The notes beneath the pieces were generated by a model that was not told the DNA's origin, did not search any database, and saw only the letters and a program-made list of their open reading frames with translations. Of a stretch of DNA of 14,025 nucleotides, positions 13,866-14,025 are shown piece by piece (the first letter of the stretch is position 1; every line of letters begins with the position of its first letter). The translations under genes and the position numbers were made by a program. The DNA comes from Azophilus sp964638775 (lineage in GTDB: Bacteria > Pseudomonadota > Gammaproteobacteria > Pseudomonadales > Azotimanducaceae). The stretch covers positions 1 through 14,025 of the forward strand of contig CAZWZH010000194.1 of the NCBI GenBank assembly GCA_964638775.1, given 5' to 3'.

Positions 13866-14025
13866 TCAGCCGTTCAACAGATCGACAATGGCCTGATCGA
13901 TGGCCGCCTTGCCGATGGGGTCCAGGCCGCTTCCGGCAACATGGCCCAGTTTCGAATCGATGACGCGCAGTTCCGCGTTCGGCATGCGTCTGACTTCGTA
14001 TTCGCTGTCGGCGACGCGGAAATAC
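13866..14025 (-). CDS. Alpha/beta-hydrolase (MetX/homoserine acetyltransferase-like), C-terminal 52 residues
   Basis: The minus-strand frame enters at the window edge and ends at a TGA (13868-13866). The visible 52 residues start YFRVADSEYE and include MPNAELRVIDSKLGHVAGSG, then a closing helix, GKAAIDQAIVDLLNG. This is the usual end of alpha/beta-fold acyltransferases and hydrolases of the homoserine O-acetyltransferase type; the His in LGHVAG would be the catalytic histidine of the Ser-Asp-His triad. The nucleophile and lid regions are outside the window, so transferase versus hydrolase cannot be decided. It is 5'-truncated only by the window edge. Confidence 0.7.
   Translation of the reverse strand, partial: YFRVADSEYEVRRMPNAELRVIDSKLGHVAGSGLDPIGKAAIDQAIVDLLNG

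Overview
The window is GC-rich, densely coded DNA from a Gram-negative bacterium. An RND pump with its periplasmic adaptor, two proteins with Sec-type signal peptides, and the overall gene style suggest a proteobacterium, most likely a gammaproteobacterium. That placement is inference; no marker gene is present.

Left part (1-3833). On the minus strand an MFS-type transporter (3600-2401) and a hydantoinase/oxoprolinase A-type ATPase (2404-302) overlap by ATGA and are probably one transcript. A sigma70-like promoter candidate lies at 3738-3765. No HyuB-type partner follows. Downstream of hyuA is a long, nearly perfect inverted repeat (164-192 / 240-268). After it comes the start of an unrecognised minus-strand ORF with a strong ribosome-binding site, which runs off the left edge (136-1).

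Middle (3834-4382), plus strand. A 61-residue peptide carries a textbook double-glycine leader and a Gly/Ala-rich core with GxxxG motifs, behind a perfect AGGAGG. It looks like a class II (two-peptide-like) bacteriocin or microcin precursor. Two hairpins follow, then a 67-residue two-helix membrane protein that could be its immunity protein. No processing or export gene is in the window. This small cassette is the most interesting part.

Right-middle (4403-12192), minus strand. A four-gene run is read right to left: RND adaptor, RND permease, a tandem-domain CaiB/BaiF CoA-transferase and a DUF2087 protein. The joints are a 14-base overlap, a GTGA overlap and a 16-base gap, so the CoA-transferase appears to be part of the pump operon. 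Beyond it is a monocistronic exported lipocalin-like/DUF1579-like protein with its own good promoter.

Right end (12414-14025). An exported metal-dependent amidohydrolase with a complete binuclear metal site is transcribed divergently from the pump operon. It converges on the C-terminal end of an alpha/beta-hydrolase (MetX-like) gene cut by the window edge. No tRNA, rRNA, CRISPR array, transposase or integrase gene is visible.
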